Below, piece after piece: positions 32,319 to 44,400 of a stretch of DNA of 64,000 nucleotides (positions within the stretch are counted from its first letter, which is position 1; each line of letters opens with the position of its first letter). Source of the DNA: Holtermannia corniformis. Taxonomy: Eukaryota; Basidiomycota; Tremellomycetes; Holtermanniales. A program made the translations under genes and the position numbers. The stretch is from contig BCIJ01000014.1 in the NCBI GenBank assembly GCA_001599935.1, positions 205,421 to 269,420 of the forward strand, read 5' to 3'. Under the pieces are notes generated by a model. It made no database searches. It was not told the origin of the DNA and saw nothing but the letters and a program-made list of their open reading frames with translations.

Positions 32319-34328
32319 TCATCCCGAGTGTCTCGGCCGTTTGGAGTTGATGTAGTGGCAGTGATCTTCGTCTAGTGCTCGGTGTCGCAAAGTTGGATTC
32401 TGTACAGATACGACCGAGCTCGCGACCGCCTTGTGTTGTGTGGTCAGCACACGGCGCTACCCGCCAAGGCACACTGCTCACCGGCTCCATGATGGGTACA
32501 ACGACAAAGCCAACTGTAAAAGCCGCTTCGAGTCTCCGTACGCGTTCCATGTCATCCCCTTTGCTCACTTGCAGGCTCGTGTTCATCGACTCATCATCAG
32601 CACAAAGGGCGAGTAGCTGCCTGCCGGTTGCCTCGTCGGGCACAACGAAGACGTAGATGAGTCGCTCGTCCTCTCCCAGCGCATCCTTCAGCCAAATGAT
32701 TCCCTTGGCGTGGATGTCGTGCTGAGTATTGATCGTCGCTTGGAGGACTAGGGTTGTATCAGGTTCTCCAGCGTGAAACGGAAAGCGGTACAATCCGTCA
32801 ATCACTGCCGCACCGGGGTCGAGAATGTACAACAGGTTGCGCTCGATAGGAGCCTTGGCGAGGTCCGCTGTTGCGGGAGTCCGAGGTACTGGTAACCGTA
32901 ATTCTAGGTGGCGGCCGCCTTTGAATTGGACTCGAACGAGTTGTGAGGCCGCAAGCAGATGCAATGCCCAATGCTCGTAGAGCTTTCCTCGTACGACAGG
33001 GTCTGGGACAAACAGGCTTGCAGTCTCGAGCCGCTCCAACATGCTCACAGTCGCCTGCCGACTCACGAACATGTAGAGGAGAAACTGCGTCGGTAGAATG
33101 TAACGGCAATTCGCCATCTCGCCAAACCAGTGTGGAGATGGTCGGCCGGTCTCGAGGTCCGAAAGCCCAAAGACATCATTGACGGCTGGTTCGCAGAAAA
33201 ACAAGACGTGAAAGTTGTCGAATTCCTTGACGCCATCGACATACGTCACGCCTAACTCGGCGACCCTGGGCCAGGTTACCCAGTCTTCGCTCCTGAAAAG
33301 CGAGTGGATTCTTCTGACCCATACGGTAAAGTCACGCGATTGGCCGGCAAAATCTTCCGGCGACTGCGCGCTCTTCCGAATCCTAGCCGTCAGTGCCTCT
33401 CGAGGAACGGGACCGAGGATCCGGAAGACCTCCATTGGAGTATAGTCGCCCGGGGTGAGAGCTTGTGACAAGCCGAGTGCAGACCGGAAGAAGCTGCGAC
33501 TCTGTTAGTGGCACTGTCGACTACAATAAGACCTTTGGACTCACAGAAGCTGCTGGAATTCGGCCTCCGACCACAGTAGCATGGTATAGAAGGCCAAGGG
33601 CGTGCTTTTGTGCTTGGTCCAGCGCCTCGTGTGCTTGTCTTTTGGCGAGGTCGCGTAGACGGTCACGGGGGGTGGCCTTGTGCTATACGTTAATCTTCCT
33701 GGCGGCTCACCGGGGACCGTACTATCGGCATACGCGTTGGCGTCGAGCAGTAACACGATTTTCCCAACTGTGGCGGGAGGACAGTAGAAGTTTTGATCGC
33801 CTCGGAACACTCCAGCGTCTGAGAAAACGAGAAACTCTCCAGGCTCTGCGTTCAGGGCGACTAGCTGGCGTATGGCGAGACAGCGAGCCAATAAATAGCG
33901 GAGGCATTCGGATTTACCTATACAGTGTGAGCAGAGCACATTGAATGAGAATGATATCCCTCACCGACTCCGGGGTGTCCAACAACTACCGAGCCCTCGA
34001 CGCATGCAGCTGGCATGGCGTCGGAGCACTGACGAGTCACCCTGTGCCAGATCTCTCGATAGCTTTCTCGAACAAGAAGCGGCGTATCCGTCCAGGAGAG
34101 GCTAGGCTTGCTCAAGGTGTAACCCTTCGCGATGAGCTTGCTACCTGCCGGCACATGACAGGTCCGCAACGCTAGATCTCTCGTCCCAGTCGCGTTCTCG
34201 CTGATGACAAACTCGACGTCGATGTTCTCTGGTTTGCCCCAGTATTCCTTGTAGAAACAAACTGCCCAGCCTTGATTCACACGCGTGAGGGGGTGCTTCT
34301 CGTCTCCGCTTTCAGGGACGGCCGTCAT
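32319..34328 (-). CDS. Crinkler/RHS-like P-loop NTPase
   Basis: Three to four exons, starting MTAVPESGDEKHPLTR (ATG 34328). There is no signal peptide. An N-terminal ~105-residue region precedes SYREIWHRVTRQCSDAM and the Walker A motif GHPGVGKS, which is only complete after splicing. Next come LRYLLARCLAIRQLVALN, FLVFSDAGVFRG, HTRRWTKHKSTPLAFYTMLL, SQALTPGDYTPMEVFRILGP, NCRYILPTQFLLYMFVSRQA and a beta-rich C-terminal region. From memory this matches the fungal Crinkler (CRN)/RHS-like NTPase proteins, which are patchily distributed and expanded in basidiomycetes and oomycetes; some act in conflict or as effectors. No nuclease motif is identified by eye. The 3' end is uncertain: a 54-nt intron gives a stop at 32319, read-through gives a stop at 32257. 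Confidence 0.68.
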
Positions 34329-34832
34329 GGCGGGCGTGATTGTGGTGCTGATGGAGTGATGACGAGGTTGATGAAGACTTTGGCTGTTTGCTCAGTCTTG
34401 TGCGGCTTGTTCGGTGGACGGGGTGGCAAGGTGCGGGGCTCAGCTGTAAGGGTTAGGCTTCGGCCTTTGCGGTGTTTAGGTGTCTAGAAGCCAGAGGGGG
34501 TCAGCGGCGAGTGTCTAGATCGATTGTACAGCTTTCGCCTATGTACAATCTTCTCTCTCTCTCTGACATCAGCAAGCAATTCTAGCGGAGGACGGACCGT
34601 GGCAAGCGTCCCTCGCTGATCACTTACCAAGTCTGCAGCTCGGCAGCTATCTCGCGACTGATGACAGTCACTACAGGTCGAGGGAAACACCATGATCTAT
34701 GCAGCTCATCTATCACACACAGGATCATGCAGACTCCTATCCTTAATCCGCGCGATTCTTGGGTCACGTGCTTGCGATCCTTTTTACTTTCACGTGTCAA
34801 AACGCAGAGAAAATACCTCCACTTGACTTACG
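34329..34832. other. Intergenic region
   Basis: Promoter of the NTPase gene and 3' flank of the next minus-strand gene. It includes a CTCTCTCTCTCTG run at ~34553. No gene recognised. Confidence 0.35.
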
Positions 34833-35607
34833 TTACGCCATCGCGGTGTTGAAGAACTGTTTGACATCCATTAGAGACGCGATGGTCCCACTGGGTTTGA
34901 CCATGAGCGATCGCACGGATACCCAGCAGTCGCGCTCTTCGCTCAAGACGTAGCGCTCTCCTTGAGGTGCATCGCCCAGTACGATAGTCCCAAAGGGCAC
35001 CAGTGATTCTACTAGATGTCAGAGTGGACAGGGGGCCGTCGCTCGTTCAAAGCACTTGTAACCATAGACTTCAGCAGGTGGGAGAAGCAGTACCTCGTAG
35101 CGCAAAATGGCGCCAGGATCATTCTTAGAGCTCGCCACAGGCTTCACGTCTCCCAAAGACGGACACACCACGCAAGACCCAGGTGCATCATTTTGTCGTT
35201 GACATTGACAATAAAAGTTGGGAACCAACGTCATCTCAAGCATCCCAGCATAGACGCTCAAACCAGCTGGTTAGCTCCTCGGTTCGTGCTCCACCGTGAG
35301 CGGACAGCCAGGACTGAAACTGCGCTTTGCGCTTGCTTGCAGCTTGACGTGTGAGCTGCATCTTCTCCTGCTCGCTGAGATTTGACTCGTAGCCGCTCAG
35401 CGCTGCGTGATCGGCGTCACTCACGACTTTGAGGCGCGGAGTAATCTCGCCTCTCTGACATCCGATGGATAGTAAGTAGACGTACGTGTTGCTTTCACTA
35501 TCCAGTAAGTGAGCTTCGCTATTGAGCTTTGCTGTGTTGCTTGGGTCGATGACACCCAGACTTCCGGTGTCAAAGTCTGGAATAGCTGTCAGGTCTTCGC
35601 TTGACAT
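34833..35607 (-). CDS. Unknown Cys-containing protein, island paralog A
   Basis: Starts MSSEDLTAIPDFDTGSLGVI (ATG 35607). Two introns restore the frame: 28 nt at 35267-35294 (GTGGAG...GCTAACCAG) and about 54 nt near 35020. The second half is Cys-rich (FYCQCQRQNDAPGSCVVCPS) and is followed by AILRYEVLLLPPAEVY, FGTIVLGDAPQGERYVLSEE and SLMVKPSGTIASLMDV. No family recognised, no signal peptide. It resembles the neighbour at 35.8-36.4 kb in the LG-x-DPSN segment, the ILxPP-like strand and gene layout. Position next to the Crinkler-like gene suggests an accessory island. Confidence 0.5.
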
Positions 35608-35832
35608 CCGGGGACAGTATGGGGAGAGAAGGAAAGTCGATTCGATGTCTATAAGGGAAATATGTCTCGCAGACGTCCAGGTGAGTTATAAGTATGTACC
35701 GAAAGACCGCATCACGTCAGTTGCACAAAGGGATCTCAAATTGGCTCATTTGCCGCTTGACAAAGACCAAATCACAGATCTCGCGATGGACGGACAGCAA
35801 TGTATGCTAAATTGGCTGAGACGTCTCGTAGA

Positions 35833-36439
35833 CTAACGTTGGCGGAGCGGCCTTGGCGGTATTAGTACATATACACTGTGTGAGCCGTCTCTATACGTCT
35901 GCATTTGCCCTGCGTGCTCGGGGATCCAAGCCATGTACATACACGACCCCAGTGAGACCCTACACGCTGTGGCGTCACCAACTGAGGCTGCACCAGGAAG
36001 CATGGCGTCCCAAGTAACCTCACGCATGCATCTCGCTGATGGGCTACTATGCGCCCGCTTGCGATGCCACGAGCGCCCTCCAGCTTTCACTCTTCTTAGC
36101 GAGTTGCTCGTCGCTCAGATTGTCACGAAGCTTGATCGCTGCCATGACCCGGGACTCGGCTTTGGTCAGGAGGTTGTCGAGCGTCGCGACACTATCAGTG
36201 GCGTATGCAGTGTCGATATCTTCACGCGCATGAACATGTGACGCGGGATTCCAGGTCTTGATACATGGTCGGATCTTATCGTTATCATAAACCTCGATAC
36301 TCGTCAGCCAAGCCCTCGTGCCACGACTTCCGATGGCGATTGTGTGTGCTGCTGCGTCTGACTCGTTGGTCGGATCGACATGGCCAAGAGCTGGGAACCA
36401 CAGTGTAAAGCTCATGATTGCCTTGGGAGCGGTAGGCAT
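35833..36439 (-). CDS. Unknown protein, island paralog B
   Basis: Starts MPTAPKAIMSFTLWFPALGH (ATG 36439), with an A/T-rich TATA-like element (GCATAAAAGGG) about 25 bp upstream. The first exon continues DPTNESDAAAHTIAIGSRGT, RAWLTSIEVYDNDKIRPCIK and AESRVMAAIKLRDNLSDEQL. A probable intron leads into a second exon with TWDAMLPGAASVGDATACRV and SHSVYVLIPPRPLRQR. Without the intron the protein ends at 36047. The LGHVDPTN segment and the VYVLIPP strand align with LGVIDPSN and YEVLLLPP of paralog A. Function unknown; the exon join is tentative. Confidence 0.42.
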
Positions 36440-36718
36440 TGCTGAGCTGGTCACACCCTTTTATGCTCAGCACGTCGACCCGTATGTTCACTTGCCGCTC
36501 TGTATCAAAGGGCAGTGCTCCTTTTTATCTGGAATCTCGGGTCGTCTGCGCGGCAAACTAAACAATGACATTTGCAACAAAGGACTGATCTACCATATCA
36601 GACACGATAACCAGGAGCAACCACTGGATGTGTGCGGGCAAAGTCGCATAGGGGATTAGACGACGCAAGTAAAGCTCTAGACTACGCTACACTCAAAGTG
36701 GCAACTCCCATTGGAAGC
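36440..36718. other. Intergenic region
   Basis: Promoter of paralog B and 3' flank of the secreted-protein gene. No gene seen. Confidence 0.35.
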
Positions 36719-37555
36719 TTAGAGGCCGAGGAGACCGGTAACTATGTGATAGTCAGCACAGCTAGGGACTGTCAAGTGACGCACCGCCACCGAGGAGAGG
36801 GCCGAGGCCAAGACCACCAAGGAGACCCGAGAGAAGACCACCGACGAGGCCGCCAACGAGACCCTTGACATCAGCGAGGAGGCCACCGACAAGAGCAAGG
36901 ACACCTGACAAAGTCAGCGATGAACAGCTAGTTCGAACCAGGCGACTAACCGGCAACAATGAACTCGACACCCTTGAGGACGAGGGTCAAGGCGGTGTCA
37001 ATCTGGCAGAGGAGGGTGGCCTAACGCGAGTCAGCGGAGTCTTCATCGGGAGCAACTGCACGTACGACAACAGGGATCGAGACGATGTCCTCAGGAAGGG
37101 CGTCGACGAGCTCGAGAACCTCGCGGACAATGTCGGCAACGGTACCAGCGACGTCGTTGACGAGCTCACGCCTGCATATTGTCAGCTCAGACCAAGACCC
37201 GATGCGCCAAACCCACTCGGCGATGTCGCGCTTGCCAGCACCGACAGCGGCAATGGCCTTGAGGTCGACGCCACCGGCCGAGAGGGTGGTTTGGGCAGCA
37301 ACGAGGGCGGTGTTGATGAGGCCGAGGTTCTCGACGACGACGGCCTGGACGTTGACCTGAGCCTTGATGGCGGCAACGGGGGTAACCTGTACATTGGGTC
37401 AGCTTGGTCATGGAGGTACGAGCACGACGTACGATGGCAGCCTTGAGGTCGGTCACGACGGCCAAAGCGTCAACATCGCGGGGCTTGAGGGCGGTGGGTG
37501 CGGCCAAGGCGACAGCCACGAAGGGGAGAGCGAAGAGAACGCGCGAGAAGAGCAT
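36719..37555 (-). CDS. Secreted hydrophobic protein, strongly codon-biased
   Basis: About six exons. The protein begins with a signal peptide (MLFSRVLFALPFVAVALAAP), then a short PTALKPRDVD stretch with a possible KPR processing site, then helical, Cys-poor segments: VTPVAAIKAQVNVQAVVVEN, LGLINTALVAAQTTLSAGGV, ELVNDVAGTVADIVREVLEL and LCQIDTALTLVLKGVEFIVA. It ends in a Gly/Leu-rich tail (GGLVGGLLSGLLGGLGLGPL) finishing TGLLGL after a last intron. Codons are almost all C- or T-ending optimal ones (GTC, CTC, GCC, ATC, AAG), unlike the neighbours, which implies high expression. Paired helices with a Gly-rich tail recall fungal surface-active secreted proteins; no family assigned. Intron edges in the middle are approximate. 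Confidence 0.65.
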
Positions 37556-38516
37556 TGTGAGAAGATTGGAAAGTTGTTAAACGAATGTGGGGTGCTATAA
37601 AGCAGATGCTGAGTGTGTGATTGTGAGACAGGAATCAATGAGCTGATGAGGAAGAGAGTGAGCGCTCGCTGTCCCCATCTTTATACCGCTCTGCCCCCTG
37701 CGCGCCGTCAACATGAACGCACGCGTCGGCACTAGCGCAACGGGATGTGACGTCGCCGTTCACGCCTTTGTGTGTTAGCCCAAGGCCTGAAACTGGGACG
37801 GACATCCCTTTACCTCCTCGGCTTGAGGGCGATCGCGCTAGTGCCAGACATTGAGACCTCCTTACCGCCAGCAAGTGCTTGCACGGACCTCTGAGCGTCA
37901 TTTGCGCGGTTTGGCGCAGCCCGCGTGGGCGCCCGTAAAGGACAGCACACGACTAAGCGCAAGCTCGGCGCTTGTGCCGCCACGAGACTGTCACTAGCCG
38001 TCAGTGCTGTCAATGGCGCCGTCACTCGGCCGGATGGGGTGTCAGAGCGACGCCGAGCACCGGTGTCCGATGGCCAAGGGAGGCAGAAGGATAGGAGTCG
38101 CCGAGGCCGGACGCGGATCGCTGCATGGGCGAGGTGGCATGCGTTCCGTGTCTCGAGGTAGTGATGAGCAAGCAACGGGACGTGGTCTTACATGGGCAAG
38201 GGAGATCAGTAGCGAGAGATTGCAGAGTCGTTGCAGACTCACCCTGTCTGAGCCGGCACGCCGCAGCATCAGCAGTCCCACACCACTGCCTACAAGCTCC
38301 CACTTGCACGCCACTGACGATGCCGCATCGCCGGTCTAGTCTAGCAAACGTATTCATACATTCTTCGCGATGCACGATTCTACACTGCTCGTCACGCACT
38401 ATACCGTCCTCTCCAACCTCCCAAAAGTCGTACTATACAGTCGCCCTTCGCCTCATCGCTCACTCTACACCAGACTCTGTTTGCTTGGTGTGTTTTCTTC
38501 GCAAACGCCGAGCCTC
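37556..38516. other. Intergenic region, ~960 bp
   Basis: Upstream of the codon-biased secreted gene, with which it probably forms a long promoter, and downstream of the CON7-like gene. Several GC-rich open frames occur on both strands; none has motifs or splice support. TATA-like TTTATACC (minus-strand GGTATAAAG) at ~37680 lies ~125 bp upstream of the secreted-gene ATG. Confidence 0.4.
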
Positions 38517-40774
38517 TCAGTGCCCGAACGCCAGCTCGCTCCCTCCGCCCGACAGCAGACCAAAGCCTCCGCTGCCACCATGCCCGTGATTGAGATGAAC
38601 GGGCGGAGGCTCCATTCCCGCGCTCAACGTCGGCAGCGACTGACCGTGGCCGTGGCCGTGGCTATGCGCATGCGGATTGAGCTGCGTCGGTGTTGCAAAG
38701 TCCTCCCCTAGCGGCTGGAACGCCTGAGCCTGAGGCGGGATCGGAACATGCGAGGGCGGGTGCATTCGCCGACCCGGCTGGGGTTGCGCGTACGGACCAC
38801 CGGGGACAGGGCCGCCAAATGAGGAGGCCGAAGACGCCGAGGCGACGCTAGAGCTCGACGTCGGGCGCGAGTCATCGTGATACTCGTATTCATGTGACGG
38901 CGGCTGGCGGAGCGGCATGGGCATGGGCATGATGGCATGGTAGGGTGCGGGGCGGTAGTAGTCGCCCGCGACGGACAGGTCAGAGTCGCGGCGCGGGTGT
39001 TGCGAGTCGGATGAGGATTCGAAACCGTCGGATGTAGCAGACTGCATGGCGGCTTGCTCGCGCTTGCGCTTACGCCACGCTTTGCGAAGCTCTTTGAATT
39101 CTGTTACCACGTCAGCTCGTATCCAATAGTGATCGTGAGGAAAGGCGCAGGACAATCCGAGACGCCGCGTCATACAATCCAAGTGACTGGCACTGGATTG
39201 CCTGCGGTGCAGAGAGCATCGGATGCGTATTGCAATCACAGCAAGCAGAGCATCGTACAGATTCTCCAAGCTATGCGCACGCCGTCATGCCTGGAGGCGC
39301 CGGTTGATCATGTGTCTCAGCGGCACAATCACGCAAGACCACCAGGGAGGTGTGCTCCAGGCAAAACCAACTGCAACGTAGCGTACAAGCATATGTGATG
39401 CCCTTGGTTCTTGGCGTGGCGACGGCCGAATTAACACCGGGCTTCACGCGCTGATGACGATACCTCTCACGAGGCCGGCAGAATTCTCTTCCGTCGCTGT
39501 GCAGCAACGCGGTGTTACGAAGCAAAGCTAGACCCCGTGCTTTGCGCTGAACAATAAGCAAGATGGCATCGAGCCTGTGCCGCCCTGATGTGCACATCGG
39601 TCACATTGGCTCTCATGGCCATCGACGCTTCTGTCAGCTGTCCAACCCAAGCAGCACCCTGTACCGCTTCACGCCGCACCAAGGGAACCCCAACGTAAAG
39701 CGAAAAGGACTCACCGCCAGGCAGCCTCTTGTCGCCATGTTTCTGCATACTGACGTGCGCGTTCAGATGGTTCAGCGTTCCATACGCCTTTTCACACCCG
39801 TTGAAGCCACAAACGTAGAGCCTTTCAATCTCGTCGAACCGACGGCGGGGCCGCTTCTTTGGCTGTTGCGGTGTGGCGACGTGCGCTGGCCCGTAAGGAT
39901 GCGCCGGGTTCGAGTGTGGGTGCGGGTGAGGGATCCCGAAGCGGGCGTGGTCGAGTGAATGCGCTCGCGGTGGCGGTGTAAAGTAGTCGGTTGGGTGTGG
40001 GTGGATGAGGGATTGAGTGCGGAGTTGGGTGATTGAAGGGGGAGGATGGGAGCGCGATGGAAGTTGGCCGCCTGGTCCGGCAGTAGCGCTGGAGCTGTAC
40101 GGATACCCTGCTGGCGCCGTGGCGGGTGGTGGCAGCCCATCCGACGTCTGCGGACGATCACCCGACGGCGAGATGAAAGAGTACGCAGGGTAACCTGGTG
40201 GTGGCTGCGCATACGCCGTTGCGATCCAGTGCTGTGGTACGTTGTTTGCCTGCAAGAACTGGACGTGCGAGGGCAGCGAGATGGCTGTTTGCGCTAGAAA
40301 GTGAGGTTCTGAAGCCCGACGTGCCGAGTGGTGAGGGTCGATCCCATCTTGAGAGTGGGTCGATGGCGGTGCGAGCGAGGGTGAAGGGTGGGTACTGCTG
40401 GACCCGAACGGATCGGCAAACACGGGTGTGCTGCTTCCGCCGCTGTTGCCATGTTGTTGCTGGTTGAAACTGAAATCACTCCAACCGCCTCCACGCTGCA
40501 AGAGCCCTCCGGCCGTCTTTGGCCGCCTCGAGTCGTCTGGCTGGGTGCGGGCAAAGTCGCGGCTGATCGCAGGCAACGAGCCGTCTTCGACACTTGAAAA
40601 CGAAGCACCGGAAGCCGAGGCCGAGGTTGCACTGCTGAACGAGGACGATTGCTGACGATACGCTGCCGGGCCTTGACTTGTATTCGGGTCGATCGCGTAC
40701 GGATTGGTCTCGAGGGCGAGCGGGTTGGGTTTGAGCTCGACCGGTGAGAGCTCGAGTGCGCTGGGAGCGTCCAT
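38517..40774 (-). CDS. CON7-like C2H2 transcription factor
   Basis: Two exons (39715-40774 and 38517-39100) give 547 aa. The N-terminal ~310 residues are low complexity (Ser/Pro/Gln/His). The DNA-binding region is RRRFDEIERLYVCGFNGCEK then AYGTLNHLNAHVSMQKHG, a single C-x4-C-x12-H-x5-H finger. It is followed across the intron by LPGEFKELRKAWRKRKREQ. This finger plus the EFKE-R-K-W-KRK extension is the hallmark of the filamentous-fungal CON7 regulator family (conidiation and morphogenesis). The C-terminal tail is His/Gly/Pro-rich (HSHGHGHGQSLPTL). The single intron is 614 nt, far longer than the local norm. Divergent from SGT1. Confidence 0.85.
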
Positions 40775-41428
40775 AGTCGTGGATGCAGGCCTGACTGCTA
40801 GCTAGCTTGAGCGTTGGTGCGGTGCTCGTAGCGCGCGCGGCCGTCGTGATCGGGTCTGAAACTGCTTTGCTGCTGCTGCGGCCCACGCGAGCCAGCGGCG
40901 TGTGCGTGTGTGTGATCCCCCCTTTGAGTGTAGCCGCGTGCAGTCTGTGCGCTGCAGGTACTGCGCGGCTCTGGTCGGCCACACCCAAACACTGCGATGA
41001 GGGACCCTCCTTTCCCGGGGGAGTGCCCGGCCAAGTCGAGTTTAGCGTCGTGCCTCTTTGATCACCCACCCGCTCATCCGCTCTGCGTTCACCTCGCGGT
41101 CAGCCGTGGGGCACAGGGAGTCGCAACGGGTGCGATCGACTGATGCCTGATGCCCTGCGTCGTTTCAGATACGGACTAGTAATATCCGATACGCTGCGTC
41201 ACTCGCCGTCGCTGACGGATGACGGTTCCTTCAGGGTTTGGCTCGGGAAGCGCGGTCACAGCGGCGGCGGCGGCGGCGGCGGCGGCGACGGCGGCAGATT
41301 GCGATTGATGATTGCGATGGCGTATAACAATGAATTTGATAATTACGGGGTTGTAGCGTGGTCGAATTGGATTAGCAAGGGATCGGCGTAGAAGATAGCG
41401 GAGAGAACAGGGCAGGAGCGAGTCCAGC
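40775..41428. promoter_or_regulatory. Divergent promoter region (CON7-like / SGT1)
   Basis: About 650 bp between two divergent start codons. It includes a CGG triplet tract at 41261-41295. No gene recognised. Confidence 0.4.
41261..41295. repeat. CGG trinucleotide microsatellite
   Basis: About nine perfect GGC units, one interruption (GAC), then two more. Non-coding, ~135-170 bp upstream of the SGT1 ATG, so possibly transcribed in its 5' UTR. Confidence 0.8.
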
Positions 41429-44400
41429 ATGGATGAGCCTCCGACGAGCCGCGAGGCCAGCAGTCATGTCGCTCGGGATCAGGTACGCAGCGGGACACAT
41501 GGTGATCATGTATAAACTGAGGCGGACTCCAGGCACGACTTCTACCAGTCGGACACCAAGGTCGTCGTCTCGCTCTACATCAAGGGCCTCACAAAAGATC
41601 AAGTGTCCGTCCGCTTCCACCCAACCTCGGTGAGTGATCTGGTGGCCGTTTGGGTAACTTGGGGATGGTTCTTGGTGAAGGCATGCTTGCTTTTAGCGTA
41701 TGATCAACTGAATAACGTGCGCAGGCGCGATTCATTCACAGATCAATACGCAAGCTGCGGTAAGCTGCATCCAGTGTACCGGCATCGCTCAGAGCTGTTG
41801 CCTTTGAGATTTGAATGTGCATTCTCGTATCCGCAATAAGCTCGATATCAGCTCAAATGCGTTTCGTCCTCTGATGCTACGATTTGACGAGTCTGTCCTG
41901 ATACACCGAGGCAGATGAGTCACTGGCTCTGTTAGTCCATGGTTCTCGGCTCCGTGGTTTCGCAAGGTTTAGACATACTAGTCGTCTCGCGAGCATGCTG
42001 TAGATCACAGGGAGGTCATGACTCAACCATCTGCATCTATCACATATCGGTGTCAGGCCCGAGGCCGTCAATTGCGCAAAGGATTGCCGTCTTATGCCGC
42101 TTGACTCGTCTCAACCTCGTTACTGGCTGTCGCGCGGGAGATCAGAACATGGACAGGATCGTTGGGGACCGAGCTTGCAAGATTGGGCGTTTCCAGATGG
42201 ATCTTCATTCATCTTTAAACCGCTGTCCAAGCTAGCTCGTACATAACGACAGCTTCGACTATCCGAGCGCAATATTTTAGTTATACTTTGGCCAGTATGA
42301 CATGCCCGTGCCAGGATGGTCAACAGCCTTGTGGTTCTGATCTCACACGGTTCCTACAGACGGCGGCACTACTAGCTGGATAACCCAGCTACATCGAAGG
42401 TCTAGCCGGTGGACAGGATGTCCGCTAGGGTGTCGACGCTTCGCTCTGCTTTGCAGCTTTATCCGCTGGCCTCACCCGCGCCTGAGGCATAGCTACTGCC
42501 TGTACAGGTGGTACAGGTGGGGCGTCTCGTCCGTGATAACCTGACTGTACAGATCACCATGGCGCTCTCAGTCGATGCTGAGACGCGCAACACCATTGGC
42601 AATGTCGTATTTCGGACAAGTCTGAGCTCAATCTAACCGCTCGAGTGCATCCAGACGAGTATTCCGATCGGATCTTGACTTTCAGCTGAACGAGCTGGTT
42701 TAGGAGACATCGAGTGCTTGCTTACGCGCAAAAGACTCGCTAGCGTCTTCACAGTCGTACGAGATCGTCTTTCCAGAGTGCGGGTTGACTTTGAGCTCCG
42801 TTTGGTGCGGTCCTACGACGCCTCGAGTGGAGCGTCGATGTATTGATCGGATGACCTCAACAGTCGGTCTCTGCTATGGAATCACTCGCGGATTGCGTCG
42901 TTGCGCAGACACCGTCGACTTACAAAACCGTTCTCGTGATTCGGCTCTGCTCTCTTCGAGCGCTGGCAGTCAGACGCGGGGCTTCGAGTGGTCAACCAAT
43001 GTCCTCCTAGGTCATCGCGGATCATTGCAGAAACCACTAATGGGTCGGTGATGACGGCCAGGCGTCACGGCAGAGTAACACGAACTCGTTCGGTGGAAAC
43101 ACGAATAGATCGCGCTTTTCAGGAGCGAGGGACGGCACGGTTCATGTCAGGGAGCCGTCCATTGTTTTGGCTTTGTTGCTGAGCGTTGTTAAGGCGGTTC
43201 TGCTGTGTGAGGACGGGCGCCCTCAGGGCTCACTGGACGGTCGTGGCTAAGCTATCTGCTGCTTGACGCACTCGCCGTGCACCGAACGGCGGGCGAGTCA
43301 GTTCAAATGTCGTAGCTTTGCTTCTGAAGCGCATTACAGTTGACGACTTGAGCTCTCTCGTGAACCTTTCCGCAACAGACTGTTGCTTTTCGCGCTTGCG
43401 ACCGACGGGCACGATGACTTGGCATTCGTGCACTGTGGTGACAGCTCGCAAAGATGACGGAGTTCACAGCTACACTCGGTCTAGCTGTGATACAGTCGCC
43501 AGTACTGCGAGCAGGTCGAATTGCAGGTGATTGTCAGGCAAACGGCCATAACTCTTCTTCAGCTAGCCTGGCACTATTACTCAGCTTCCAAGACGGAGAC
43601 CAAAGCTACTATGATCTGTCAATGTCGCACGCCCTCTTGCTGCTCAACCGATGAACTGTGAGACTCGGCCCCGATCATGTTCGTCGATGGTTTCGGGGCT
43701 GGAGCTGTATCCAGAGTTACCAATCTTCAGGCGAAGTTTGGTAATTCTTGCAGCCAGCTCTTGCATTTATAAGATCCCGGTGAGCGGTGACGGGTGATGG
43801 CTCGGCGAGGGCGGAGGGCCCTGCACGGAATGCAGACGCCTGATGAGCAGCTCATCAATAGGACTCTAGATGCGTTGCTTTGAGCAGACGACACCTTAGA
43901 CGTCAGCTGCTTTTGCCGACAAACTCTGCCTGACAGCCAAGGCAGCTGACTTTCCAGCAGTGCGTGGCTGTGTCATCGCAGAACATTGTCCATCATGAGC
44001 AAGGTAGCATTGTGTGATCGGCCGTCCCTTTGGCGAAAGTCGTCAGGCGTAAAGCCTGAGGCACTTTGACCAAGGCACACAGGTCGCAGCAGTGTTCCGC
44101 GCCGAGCAGTGCAAGTGCGCTTGTACCACAACCCGCTCCGTTCGTTCCAAATTGGTCGTTGAAATCCACGTCAACGTCTTCCAGGCTGCGAGAAGTCGTT
44201 CCGGCCAGTCCTCCACTGGAGACCGTCAGGTTGCGAACCCGCTTTGGCGCTTGATTTCCTTGCGCATCGCTGCTGTCCGCTGCATCGCGTGCATGACTGG
44301 CGGCAAGGTTATCTAAGACTTGAGCGCCGATTCGTACGTGAATGGCATTGGCATGGGCAGCTGTCGATATCAGAAAGAACCCTGTCCACAGCTTGTGAAA

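Noticed and set aside
35020..35037. An 18-nt intron (GTCCAC...ATCTAG) in paralog A
   Set aside because: A 54-nt intron from an upstream GTTACA donor to the AGTAG acceptor also restores the frame and is more plausible in size.
40775..41428. Peptide frames over the CGG tract
   Set aside because: Poly-Gly/Ala frames come from the microsatellite and have no splice or start support.
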